Below, one piece after another: positions 27,475 to 35,606 of a stretch of DNA of 39,068 bases. The stretch is from NCBI GenBank assembly GCA_030055235.1, contig JASGUW010000152.1, positions 1 through 39,068 of the forward strand. The letters are read 5' to 3'. The stretch comes from Bacillota bacterium. GTDB taxonomy: Bacteria; Bacillota; Clostridia; Saccharofermentanales; Fastidiosipilaceae. The notes below the pieces were generated by a model, which had not been told where the DNA came from, ran no database searches, and saw only the letters and a list, made by a program, of their open reading frames with translations. Each line of letters starts with the position of its first letter. The stretch's first letter is position 1. A program made the position numbers and the translations under genes.

Positions 27475-28385
27475 TCTTCAGCGAGCTTTATGGCGCCTAC
27501 TACAACGTCCTGGCCGGAATTCTCCAGATAGCCGTCAGCTCTCCTCCCCTGACGCCTGAAGACCTCCATCGCATTGTCGAGGAGCGGGCCTTTTCCGAAA
27601 GCCTCTGGCAGCTGGAAGCGCTTCTGAAAAACGAACGCTGGCCACTTCTTAAGACGGACGGCAGTACAGCTTTGAAGCATCCGCCGACCATGCCCCTGAC
27701 GCTGCTGCAGAAGCGCTGGCTGAAGGCTATCTCCCTGGACCCGCGTCTTAAACTCTTTTGCGACGAGCCGCTCGACTTCCCCGGCATCGACCCGCTCTTC
27801 ACAGCCGCTGATGTCGGCTGCTATGACCAGTGTCAGGACGGCGACCCCTACGAAGACGAAAACTATATCCAAAACTTCAGGCAGATTCTGGATGCCCTGC
27901 ACAGGCGCTGTCCCCTTCGCATTCACAGTCTGGATGCCGCCGGCAGAAAGCGCTATGCCGATGTCATGCCCGACCATCTGGAATACTCGGAGAAGGATGA
28001 CAAGTTCCGCCTGCAGTGTCACAGAGGCCGCAGCTCCATGACGATCAACCTGGCCCGGATCATCCGCGTGAGCCCAAGCGACAGGGAGATCCAGCCCTCT
28101 CCCGGAAAGCTTCGCCTGCCAAAACAGGGGCAGGTGGAATTTGAGCTTATCGATCACAGAGACGCGCTGGAACGTGTTCTTCTGCATTTCGCCCATCTGG
28201 AAAAAGAAGTCAGAAAACAGGATGCGCTGCACTATGTCGTGCGCCTGAGCTATGACCAGCAGGACGAAACAGAAATCCTGATCCGTATACTCTCCTTTGG
28301 CCCCATGCTGAAGGTCATCTCCCCTCCCCACTTCGTCGACCAGATCAGGGAGAGGCTGCGGCGCCAGAAAGAGCGGCCGCTTTAA
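27471..28385 (+). CDS. WYL-type regulator (second of a pair)
   Basis: A 304-residue protein with a GTG start overlapping the previous stop; GAGGAGG lies seven bases upstream. The middle part (residues 130-205: RCPLRIHSLDAAGRKRYADV, then PDHLEYSEKDDKFRLQC) is WYL-like, and the C-terminal ~90 residues resemble the WYL C-terminal extension (IRILSFGPMLKVISP). A clear helix-turn-helix is not obvious, so it may act as partner of the first WYL protein. Tight coupling suggests they function together. Assignment to WYL rests on pattern and context. Confidence 0.7.
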   Translation: MIFSELYGAYYNVLAGILQIAVSSPPLTPEDLHRIVEERAFSESLWQLEALLKNERWPLLKTDGSTALKHPPTMPLTLLQKRWLKAISLDPRLKLFCDEPLDFPGIDPLFTAADVGCYDQCQDGDPYEDENYIQNFRQILDALHRRCPLRIHSLDAAGRKRYADVMPDHLEYSEKDDKFRLQCHRGRSSMTINLARIIRVSPSDREIQPSPGKLRLPKQGQVEFELIDHRDALERVLLHFAHLEKEVRKQDALHYVVRLSYDQQDETEILIRILSFGPMLKVISPPHFVDQIRERLRRQKERPL

Positions 28386-28440
28386 GTTCGCAAGCTTTTT
28401 TCCGTTACTTCTTCTCCCGGCGCTGCTAGGATGCTGTCAT

Positions 28441-28567
28441 GCAGAAAGGGCCAGGGGCCACCAGATGGCACACGGCTCTTCTGCTCTAAAGGCACCTACA
28501 GCAAAACTGATTCTTCGTTATTGTTCAAAAGCCATTTCAGGAATGGAGTCCACCTGAAAGGTGCCTT
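28441..28567 (+). ncRNA. Structured RNA candidate before the Ro-like gene (possible Y-RNA or leader)
   Basis: Two adjacent foldable units fill the 216-nt gap. The first (28441-28484) pairs GCAGAA with TTCTGC, GGGCC with GGCTC (one G-U, one bulged A) and GCCA with TGGC. The second has perfect 9-bp arms AAGGCACCT (28489-28497) and AGGTGCCTT (28559-28567). Inside it CCATT/AATGG (28532-28546) and the alternative TTTCAGG/CCTGAAA (28535-28559) exclude each other. Bacterial Ro proteins often have Y-RNA genes beside them, so this is a candidate; an attenuator-like mRNA leader is the alternative. I did not recognise a definite Y-RNA or tRNA-like motif. Confidence 0.35.
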
Positions 28568-28601
28568 GTCTTTATTTTTAACGACAGGAGGAGACCTGGA
28601 A

Positions 28602-30086
28602 ATGCTTGAATGGATCAAAGATGAAGCCAATCTGAGCTTCACCGAAAACGGAGCCGTTACCCGCCTGACCACGGGCTCCGACTGCCTGGATTTATTCGCC
28701 ACCATCGGCGCTCTGCGCCATGCCAGCGAAAGCGAAATCATCCTGCGCTTTATCCGTGCCTTTGGCGAAAACCCCAATCTGGCAATGAAACTGCTCTTCT
28801 ACGCCAGAGACATCCGTGGCGGCCTGGGGGAACGGCGCGTGTTTCGCATCCTCCTGAGCTGGCTGGCGCAGAACGAGCCCGCTGCGGCGTTGAAGAACCT
28901 TCGCTATGTGGCGGACTTCGGCCGCTACGACGACCTTTTGGTGCTGCTCGACACGCCCCTGGAAGAGGCCATGCTGGAGCTGCTCAAGAGGCAGTTTGAA
29001 GAGGACCTGAAAGCACTGCGCTCCGGGGCTGCGGTTTCCCTGCTGGCCAAATGGCTGCCCTCCATCAATGCATCGAGCCAGAAGACGATTCGGCAGGCCA
29101 AACGGGTGGCCGGGGCCTTCGGCTGTAATGCCGCCGCCTACAGGAAGGCACTGGCGGCCCTGCGTGCCAGAATTGAACTCACGGAAAACCACCTGCGGCT
29201 GAGAAGCTATGACTTTGACTACGAAAAGCAGCCGGCAAAGGCCATGTTCAAGTACCGGAAGGCGCTTGCGAGAAACGATGGCGAGCGCTACCGCAGCTTT
29301 CTGGCCGGTGTCAGAGCCGGCAGAGCCAGACTGCACACCGCGACGCTGGCGCCCTATGAGCTGGTTTCATCCTGTCTCACCGGGCTCTGGGGCTCGGACA
29401 GCTGTCTGCGCCCCCTGACGGAGGCGGAAATAGAGAGCTTGAATACGACCTGGGCTGCTCTCCCCTCCTATGGCAACGGGGAGAACGCACTGGCCGTCGT
29501 TGACACATCCGGCTCCATGTACTGGGACAGCCGGCCGGCTCCGGCCGCGGTGGCTCTGTCACTGGGTCTGTACTTTGCCGAGCACAATACCGGAGCGTTC
29601 CGGAATCACTTCATCGAGTTTTCCGAGCGTCCGCAGCTGATCGAGATCAAGGGCGAAAGCTTCTACGAGCGCCTGCGCTATGTGACCAGTTTCAGCGAGG
29701 TGGCCAACACCAACCTGGAAGCCGTCTTCGACCTGCTGCTGCGGGCTGCCCTGCGCGGCCGGGCCAGCCAGAGCGAGCTGCCGACGAGGCTCGTCATCAT
29801 CTCGGACATGGAGTTCGACGCCTGTGTCGACAACGGCGCGGCCAGCAACTTCGAGAATGCCAGGGCGAAATTCGCCGCCTGCGGCTACCGGCTTCCCGAC
29901 GTCATCTTCTGGAATGTCTCCAGCCGCAATCGGCAGCAGCCCGTCACCCGTAACGAAGCAGGTGTCGCCCTGGTCTCCGGGGTATCTCCCCGCCTCTTTG
30001 AGATGATCGCCTCCGGCGAACTGTCCCCCTGGCGCATCATGATGGATCTGCTGATGAGCGAGCGCTACGCCATGATCGCGGCCTGA
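28602..30086 (+). CDS. Ro60-like TROVE/DUF2828 protein with vWA domain
   Basis: A 494-residue protein. The N-terminal ~290 residues are helical and resemble the TROVE/DUF2828 RNA-binding ring (start MLEWIKDEAN, FYARDIRGGLGERR). Residues 295-494 are a von Willebrand A domain with an intact MIDAS motif DTSGS (Asp301-Ser305). Ro-type proteins bind Y RNAs and misfolded or damaged RNAs in the cytoplasm. AGGAGG ten bases upstream supports the start at 28602; the longer frame from 28431 runs through the structured leader and is unlikely. RtcB follows 42 nt downstream, matching the known association of Ro homologues with RNA ligase RtcB. Confidence 0.82.
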   Translation: MLEWIKDEANLSFTENGAVTRLTTGSDCLDLFATIGALRHASESEIILRFIRAFGENPNLAMKLLFYARDIRGGLGERRVFRILLSWLAQNEPAAALKNLRYVADFGRYDDLLVLLDTPLEEAMLELLKRQFEEDLKALRSGAAVSLLAKWLPSINASSQKTIRQAKRVAGAFGCNAAAYRKALAALRARIELTENHLRLRSYDFDYEKQPAKAMFKYRKALARNDGERYRSFLAGVRAGRARLHTATLAPYELVSSCLTGLWGSDSCLRPLTEAEIESLNTTWAALPSYGNGENALAVVDTSGSMYWDSRPAPAAVALSLGLYFAEHNTGAFRNHFIEFSERPQLIEIKGESFYERLRYVTSFSEVANTNLEAVFDLLLRAALRGRASQSELPTRLVIISDMEFDACVDNGAASNFENARAKFAACGYRLPDVIFWNVSSRNRQQPVTRNEAGVALVSGVSPRLFEMIASGELSPWRIMMDLLMSERYAMIAA

Positions 30087-30128
30087 GGTCACAGGATCTG
30101 CCGCCGCCAGGATGAAACGAGAAACAAA

Positions 30129-31409
30129 ATGATTGAAATCAAGGGAACGGTCAGCAGCGCGATCTGCTATACAAATGTACTGGATGATGCCGCGGCGGCT
30201 CAGATACGCCGCATGTGCGATTATGAGCTCAGCGCCGGCAGCCGGATCCGCATCATGCCCGATGTCCATGCCGGCAAGGGCTGTACCATCGGCACTACGA
30301 TGACCATCCGCGACAAGGTCTGCCCCAATATCGTCGGGGTCGATATCGGCTGCGGCATGTATACGGTCAGACTGGCCGAAAAGGAAGTCGACCTGCAGCG
30401 GCTCGATGAGGCGGCACATTTTATCCCGTCCGGGAGCGATGTTTGGGCCTTCGCAAAAAACAACATGGACTGGGAAAAGCTCCGCTGCCAGCGCTCCCTG
30501 AAGAATACCGGGCGGCTGGCCCGCTCGCTCGGCACACTGGGCGGCGGCAACCACTTTATTGAGCTTGAAAGGTCCAGCGACGGCACGCTCTACCTGGTCA
30601 TCCACTCCGGCAGCCGTAACCTGGGCAAGCAGGTGGCGGAGATCTACCAGCAGATCGCCATTGATCTGCACAGAGGGCTGGAGAAGCGGCTGCAGAGGAG
30701 AGAGGAGATCATCCGCGGCTACAAGGCAGCCGGCAGGAGTTCTGAAATCCAGACGGCGCTGGAGGAACTCGAGAAGCAGTACCGGACGCTGAGGCCGGAG
30801 GTGCCGGAGGATCTCTGCTGGCTCCATGGCGAAGCATTGGAGGACTACCTGCACGACATTGAGTTCTGCCAGAACTTCGCCCGTGAGAACCGGGAAGAGA
30901 TGGCCGGGGTGCTGCTGGAAAGGACAGGCCTGACGGCGCTGGATGGCTTCCACACCGTCCATAACTACATTGACACCGGTGAGATGATTCTGCGCAAAGG
31001 GGCGATCGCCGCCCACCGCGGCGAAAGCGTCCTGATTCCGCTGAACATGCGGGACGGCTCCATCCTGGCCGTCGGCAGGGGTGATGCTGAGTGGAACTTC
31101 TCCGCCCCACACGGAGCCGGACGTATCATGTCGAGAACACAGGCCAGAGCCAGGCTCAGCATGGAGGAATACCGTGCCTCCATGGCCGGCATCTACACGA
31201 GCTCCGTCAATGAAAGCACCCTGGACGAAGCACCCATGGCCTATAAGGCTCTGGAGGACATCGTCGCTGTGATCGGGGACACGGTCGACATCATCGATAT
31301 CCTGAAGCCCGTCTACAACTTCAAGGCATCAGAAGCTGATTACTTCGCAAAAGGGCGCAAGCGCCCGGAGCCTGAAGGCCAGGAAAGCGAATACCCGGAA
31401 AGCGAGTAG
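30129..31409 (+). CDS. rtcB: RNA-splicing ligase RtcB
   Basis: A 426-residue GTP- and Mn-dependent ligase joining RNA 2',3'-cyclic phosphate or 3'-phosphate ends to 5'-OH ends. Signature motifs are complete: MPDVHAGKGCTIG (residues 43-55), VGVDIGCGM with metal ligand Cys75, GTLGGGNHFIEL, IHSGSRNLG, and PHGAGRIMSR with the guanylylated His328. Length is close to E. coli RtcB. No archease gene is nearby. Co-occurrence with the Ro-like protein and the WYL regulators indicates an RNA damage-repair or tRNA/rRNA-healing operon, comparable in logic to the rsr-rtcBA operon of enterobacteria, but with WYL proteins in place of RtcR. Confidence 0.95.
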   Translation: MIEIKGTVSSAICYTNVLDDAAAAQIRRMCDYELSAGSRIRIMPDVHAGKGCTIGTTMTIRDKVCPNIVGVDIGCGMYTVRLAEKEVDLQRLDEAAHFIPSGSDVWAFAKNNMDWEKLRCQRSLKNTGRLARSLGTLGGGNHFIELERSSDGTLYLVIHSGSRNLGKQVAEIYQQIAIDLHRGLEKRLQRREEIIRGYKAAGRSSEIQTALEELEKQYRTLRPEVPEDLCWLHGEALEDYLHDIEFCQNFARENREEMAGVLLERTGLTALDGFHTVHNYIDTGEMILRKGAIAAHRGESVLIPLNMRDGSILAVGRGDAEWNFSAPHGAGRIMSRTQARARLSMEEYRASMAGIYTSSVNESTLDEAPMAYKALEDIVAVIGDTVDIIDILKPVYNFKASEADYFAKGRKRPEPEGQESEYPESE

Positions 31410-31468
31410 ATGAATCGTGACATCCACTCCGGCCCGCGTCAACGTGTTCAGCCGGGATACCAGAATCT

Positions 31469-31496
31469 AAAGCCTCTGCTTTCGAGCAGGGGCTTT
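31469..31496 (+). terminator. Terminator of the RtcB operon
   Basis: A 12-bp stem (31469-31480 with 31485-31496, one T-G pair) is closed by a TTCG tetraloop and ends in TTTATT. It lies 60 nt after the rtcB stop. Confidence 0.75.
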
Positions 31497-31499
31497 ATT

Positions 31500-31542
31500 G
31501 GTGCAAACTTCCCTGTCTTCTTTCGAGGTCAGGTATTGCACC
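31500..31542 (+). other. Second hairpin downstream of rtcB
   Basis: Outer arms GGTGCAA (31500-31506) and TTGCACC (31536-31542) enclose CCTG/CAGG and a further 3-bp stem. It starts right after the terminator and is followed by a weak T-rich tract, so it may be a back-up terminator or part of a small RNA. Confidence 0.3.
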
Positions 31543-31665
31543 GGCCGTATCTTGTTTCTATGATGACAGGCAAACAGCAGCAGGCGCCAGGATTTCATTC
31601 GATTCCAACAATGAGTAACCTGACACGAAGTCTATGTCATATGAAAAAGGGTAAAGGAGGAAAGC

Positions 31666-32397
31666 ATGGCGAGACAACAGACAAAGGGCCGGTGCCGGTA
31701 CTGCAATAAGGAGTTCACCAGAACCGGAATCATCAGACACCTGGCGTCCTGCAAAGTGAGAGCCGAAAAACTGCCGTCAGACGACAAGGGCCAAACGACC
31801 GGCTATTTTGAGCTGCTGCTCACGGGCAGGTACGACAGAGATTACTGGCTGGTAATAGAAATGGACGAACGCCTGGACCTTGCCGATTTAGACCACTTTA
31901 TCAGAAATATCTGGGTTGAGTGCTGCGACCATCTGAGCGCCTTTTATATCGACGGTGGATCTTATGATTCGGCGTACGGCGAAGTTGCGACCTGGAGAGA
32001 AAATTCCCACAGCATGCATACCCGGCTCAAAAAGCTGCTTCATGTCGGGCAGGAGTTTTTATACGAGTACGATTTTGGTTCCACCACAGAACTGCTCATC
32101 TCAGTAAAGGACTATAGACGGGGAGCAAAACAGCAGGAGAAACTGAGCATTCTGGCCCGAAACAACCCACCGGAAATCCTTTGCAGCACCTGCGAAAAGG
32201 AAGCTGCAGCATGGGTTTATATGGGTCATTTTGATGACGATAAGCCGTTCATCTGTGAAAGCTGCCTTGAGATGCGCAGGCAAGAGGAAAGCTGTGACGA
32301 AGAGGCGGAGTACTTTGAGGACTATCTGCTTCCCGTCTGCAACTCTCCCAGAATGGGGGTATGTGGCTATACGGGCAGTGAAATATATCCCGATTAA
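31666..32397 (+). CDS. pRiA4b ORF-3-like protein with zinc-binding motifs
   Basis: A 243-residue protein. The N-terminus has a Cys10-Cys13-His25-Cys29 zinc-finger-like motif. The middle (YFELLLTG..., FLYEYDFGSTTELLISVKDY) fits the plasmid pRiA4b ORF-3-like fold. A second C-x2-C pair of motifs (CSTC...CESC) forms a treble-clef-like site, and the tail NSPRMGVCGYTG is typical of the Bacillota members I know. GGAGG five bases before ATG is a strong RBS. The molecular function of the family is not established; relatives are often found with mobile elements, and a transposase relic lies next to it. Confidence 0.75.
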   Translation: MARQQTKGRCRYCNKEFTRTGIIRHLASCKVRAEKLPSDDKGQTTGYFELLLTGRYDRDYWLVIEMDERLDLADLDHFIRNIWVECCDHLSAFYIDGGSYDSAYGEVATWRENSHSMHTRLKKLLHVGQEFLYEYDFGSTTELLISVKDYRRGAKQQEKLSILARNNPPEILCSTCEKEAAAWVYMGHFDDDKPFICESCLEMRRQEESCDEEAEYFEDYLLPVCNSPRMGVCGYTGSEIYPD

Positions 32398-32691
32398 ATC
32401 AAAGCTTCGCTTCTCGCCGTAATCTGACCCGCTGTCTGATCTGTCAGCCGTTTCCGGGTCGTGCTGTCGTGCGACCAGGAACGGTTTTGCCTTTGCTTCA
32501 TGCAATTTCCTGACCTGCTCCCGCTCTTCCCGACGAAAGATCTTAAGCCGGAGAAGCGGATGGAATTTCAGGAAAACACAAAGCCTGTAGATTTGGGTTT
32601 TTTGTGTCCTGCGCACAGGTGAAGGCCTCCTTGTTTCTCCTCCCATCCTGTTTAGTTCTATGAAACTTGTACAATCATCCCGGAGGCGCCT

Positions 32692-34074
32692 ATGTACATA
32701 GCTGTCGTGGGAGCGGACCCCTACAAAACCGTACAGCTGAGGGAAGATTTCAGAATTCCCGGAACGAAGAAGAAAAGAACCAAAGTCATCAGGACTTACG
32801 GGAAGTATGATGAGCTTCTGGCCAATGATCCCGATTTTCTGGAAAAACTGAGAGCCGAAGCGCGAAGGCTCACGAAGGAAAAGAAGGAGGCGGCTGCCGC
32901 CGTACAGATCAGCCTGTCGGCGGACGAGATTCGTAAGCCCGAAGATGCTGCGCACACTCTCTCCTTCGGACACGCCTGTCTGGCTCAACTCTGGCGACAG
33001 ATCGGACTGGACACGTTCTTTGGCAATATGGCCCCAATGAAAAATGCCAGGGAGCTTGCCCCCGCACTATATGCCCTGACCTTGGACAGGATCTGTCCAG
33101 GCGTCGCTGTCCGGGCCGGACACAGGAAGCAAAAGCAGTTTCTGGGAGTGGACGCAAAGTCTCTGGATCTTTTCGACGAAGTGCTGACCTTTTTATATGA
33201 ACACAAAGACGCAGTCCTCGATGTTCTGGAGCGCTACTCTGGGCGGCAGATCAAGTGCAAAAACCATGAAGCGGATTTCTATGTGAGCAGCTACTGCTTT
33301 GAGAATCTGCGGCAAGAGGCACTGCGAGAGTCCGGCTGCTTCAAAGATGGCAAGCTTAATGAGGCTGGGGTCGCAATGGGGCTCCTCATTGACCGGAAGG
33401 GCATCCCCATCACCTTCGAGCTGTTTCCAGGCAATGCCCTGGACCCGCAAACGCTGCGGTCGGCGCTTTGCAGACTGAAGGAGAAATACCAGCTTGACAG
33501 GGTCACCATCGTGGCAGAAAGAAGTCGAGTTGAGAAAGACAAGCTCATTGATCCGGAGGAAGAGTCTCATAGCTTCGCTGCTGGATACCAGCTTGAGAGC
33601 GCCGCTCAGGACCTGGCAGGCCCGGCTCTTTCAGGGAAGCGCGGCAGCCATGAAGCTTCCGAACAGTCCGACATTCTATGGACCATCAAGGACTGTTTCC
33701 GCATCCAAAAGCTTGAGCTCAAGGCGCGACCGGACTTCATCTGGACGGACGAACGCATTCAGGGGTACTTCACACTCTGCTTTCTGGCGCTTAGTCTCCT
33801 GCGCTGTATGCAGCATCTGTATACGGCAGAATACGGTGAAGCAATCAGTGCGGAAAGGATCAGGGACTGCCTGCTCGAGGCAGCTGTCGTTTTTGTCGGA
33901 GAATATCCCAGAGCGCTACTGCTTCCTGTCAACATCAGCGAAGACTATCTGCGTCTTCACAAAGTATTTGGAATGAAGCCGCTGAAGAAGGCAATGACAT
34001 TTGCCGAGTTCAGGTCGGCGACGAAACTGGATCCCATGAGAAATCCAGAGCCTCATATAAAGGAACATTCGTGA
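32692..34074 (+). pseudogene. IS1634-like (IS4 superfamily) transposase, catalytically dead and internally deleted
   Basis: A 460-codon frame resembling IS1634-family transposases, which are normally nearer 560 residues. Matches include GLLIDRKGIPITFELFPGN, LDPQTLRSAL and, near the end, ARPDFIWTDERIQGYFTLCF. About 100 residues are missing between VAERSR and ILWTIKDCFR. All three DDE positions seem lost: YDVT-type Asp reads FYVS, the VADRG Asp is Glu, and the WxIE Glu reads WTIK. Yet the frame is open and keeps GGAGG five bases before ATG. I found no terminal inverted repeats. It is either a relic or, less likely, a domesticated DNA-binding protein. Confidence 0.75.
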
Positions 34075-34076
34075 GA

Positions 34077-34113
34077 GAAAAGGGCCGGCCTGTCAGGGAT
34101 CTTGGCTCTTTTC
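34077..34113 (+). terminator. Candidate terminator after the transposase relic
   Basis: A 10-bp stem GAAAAGGGCC (34077-34086) / GGCTCTTTTC (34104-34113), with one G-U pair and a 17-base loop, starts 3 nt after the stop codon. The U-rich side lies in the stem and CTCTTTC follows. Confidence 0.45.
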
Positions 34114-34348
34114 CTCTTTCCTGCTTCCCGAAGCCGGGTCTCCTTGTCATCTGGGTTTGACTTCAGCTCAGGCTTTAACACGAGCTGTACGGTCGTAAAG
34201 GTGGCCATCTGAATTTTCCAGCCGGCATCAGGCCGCTTACGCAGCGTTGCTCACTGGCATACGAGGCAGCCTCTGACAGGAAGTTTGCTTTCAGGATTAT
34301 GGGCATTCACCTACTTTATTAAAAAAGAGAAATTCGCGCATCTGTGTC

Positions 34349-34357
34349 TGATAGAAT
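34349..34357 (+). promoter_or_regulatory. Extended -10 promoter of the c-di-GMP genes
   Basis: TGATAGAAT fits an extended -10 (TGn plus TAGAAT) 60 nt before the diguanylate cyclase start. No good -35 is visible, which extended -10 promoters tolerate. Confidence 0.4.
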
Positions 34358-34417
34358 ACCTAAGAAGATCAAGTGACAAAGGATTATTAGCCGCTGACGG
34401 AGCCGAAAAAAAGCACG

Positions 34418-35500
34418 ATGAAAGAAAAATTAGCTGCTTATGCATACCTGTACCTGCAGCGCATAAAACTCGCGGACGACAATGAGAAATATCTGTTTTT
34501 GATTTCGTTTATTGCATCCACCTATGCAATATCCATGCAGCTCTTTCTCTTGTTTTTCCATCTAATCATCGGCGATACCATCCTGTTTTTTATCTATCTG
34601 TGCGGTTTTCTGATTGACCTGTCGCTCTTCTGGCTGGTCTGTAAACGTCGTTACCCCCTGTTCGGTATCCTGCTTTCCTTCGTCGTAATCGTTGAAACCC
34701 TGCTCTCCTCCGTCTGTATTGGCACAGATAATTTCATAATCGTGTACCTCTTTGTTGCACTTTTGATGCAGATCATCATCCCTTATGCAAGCATCCGGAT
34801 TCGTGCCCTGGTTGTGGCAGCACTCTGGGGCAGCATGATGGCCCTGGTCTACATCAGCAACTACATGGTGCCGATCAAGGACATTGGTGAAGCCAACACC
34901 ATACTGGCCTTCTTCAATATCCATCTGGCCTTTTTTGGTACCGTCATCCAGCTGACCATTGGCAATGCCATCTGGGACATGATTATGAAGTTTAACCTCG
35001 AAAAGCTGGAGGAAAGCGAAAGCGAGGCTAATACCGATCCCCTCACCGGTCTTCTTAATCGGAGATACGCGGACACATTCTTCAACAAGCTGCGGACGGG
35101 CCAGCTCGAGCAGATATGGTGTGTCGCAATGGTCGATATCGATGATTTCAAGCGGCTTAACGATACGTACGGACATCGGGTCGGCGATGGCGTATTGCAA
35201 TTCATCAGCGATTTTTTCATGTCAAACCTGCGCAGCAGTGACCTGGTATTTCGCTGGGGCGGAGAAGAATTTCTGATTCTCCTGAAAGACGCCAGTGTCG
35301 CGCTTGCCTTTCGTGTCCTGGACAAGCTGCGCGGGAAACTGGAGTCAGAAATGATTCAAACACATGACAGAACGATAACAGTAACGGTAACAATCGGCGT
35401 CTGCCCTCTGGACATCCAGAACGTGGATAAGAGCATAGAAAGCAGCGACCGCCTTATGTATGAAGGAAAAGGTCTGGGAAAGAATATGGTGGTCATGTAA
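34418..35500 (+). CDS. Membrane-anchored diguanylate cyclase (GGDEF)
   Basis: A 360-residue protein. About six hydrophobic segments fill residues 25-195 (an unclassified membrane sensor). The GGDEF domain follows, starting DPLTGLLNRR near 210, with the active-site motif GGEEF at 281-285 and the allosteric I-site RSSD (Arg272-Asp275) five residues before it. It should make c-di-GMP from two GTP and be subject to product inhibition. The Shine-Dalgarno is weak. The phosphodiesterase-type gene lies 106 nt downstream on the same strand, so synthesis and breakdown are encoded together. Confidence 0.9.
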   Translation: MKEKLAAYAYLYLQRIKLADDNEKYLFLISFIASTYAISMQLFLLFFHLIIGDTILFFIYLCGFLIDLSLFWLVCKRRYPLFGILLSFVVIVETLLSSVCIGTDNFIIVYLFVALLMQIIIPYASIRIRALVVAALWGSMMALVYISNYMVPIKDIGEANTILAFFNIHLAFFGTVIQLTIGNAIWDMIMKFNLEKLEESESEANTDPLTGLLNRRYADTFFNKLRTGQLEQIWCVAMVDIDDFKRLNDTYGHRVGDGVLQFISDFFMSNLRSSDLVFRWGGEEFLILLKDASVALAFRVLDKLRGKLESEMIQTHDRTITVTVTIGVCPLDIQNVDKSIESSDRLMYEGKGLGKNMVVM

Positions 35501-35606
35501 GCATGTCAACGGGATTTTCTCTGCAAATATGCTCCGCTCCGCTGCCGCAGCAGCATTCTTCGAAGTGTTCTGCTGTCCTGTTTGCAGCCGGATGGAGGAT
35601 TCGATC

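Larger units (their letters stand above)
34075..34417. other. Intergenic region after the transposase relic
   Basis: This stretch holds a terminator-like hairpin and an extended -10, listed separately. A 51-codon minus-strand frame (34053-34208, start MATFTTVQLVLKPEL) with only a weak RBS overlaps the transposase end; it could be a small gene or a mobile-element fragment. Nothing else is clear. Confidence 0.35.

Noticed and set aside
29559-31112. Minus-strand open frame of 517 codons
   Set aside because: It is antisense to the Ro-like and rtcB genes, whose motifs are complete; the translated product shows no family features.
31410-31709. Short plus-strand frame right after rtcB
   Set aside because: It runs through the 12-bp terminator hairpin and overlaps the well-supported pRiA4b-like gene in another frame.
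32101-32988. Minus-strand open frame of 295 codons spanning the gap before the transposase
   Set aside because: Most of it is antisense to two recognisable genes; the part in the gap shows no motif and no RBS.
32398-34417. Search for terminal inverted repeats of the transposase relic
   Set aside because: No convincing matching ends or target duplications were found by eye, so no mobile-element boundaries are claimed.
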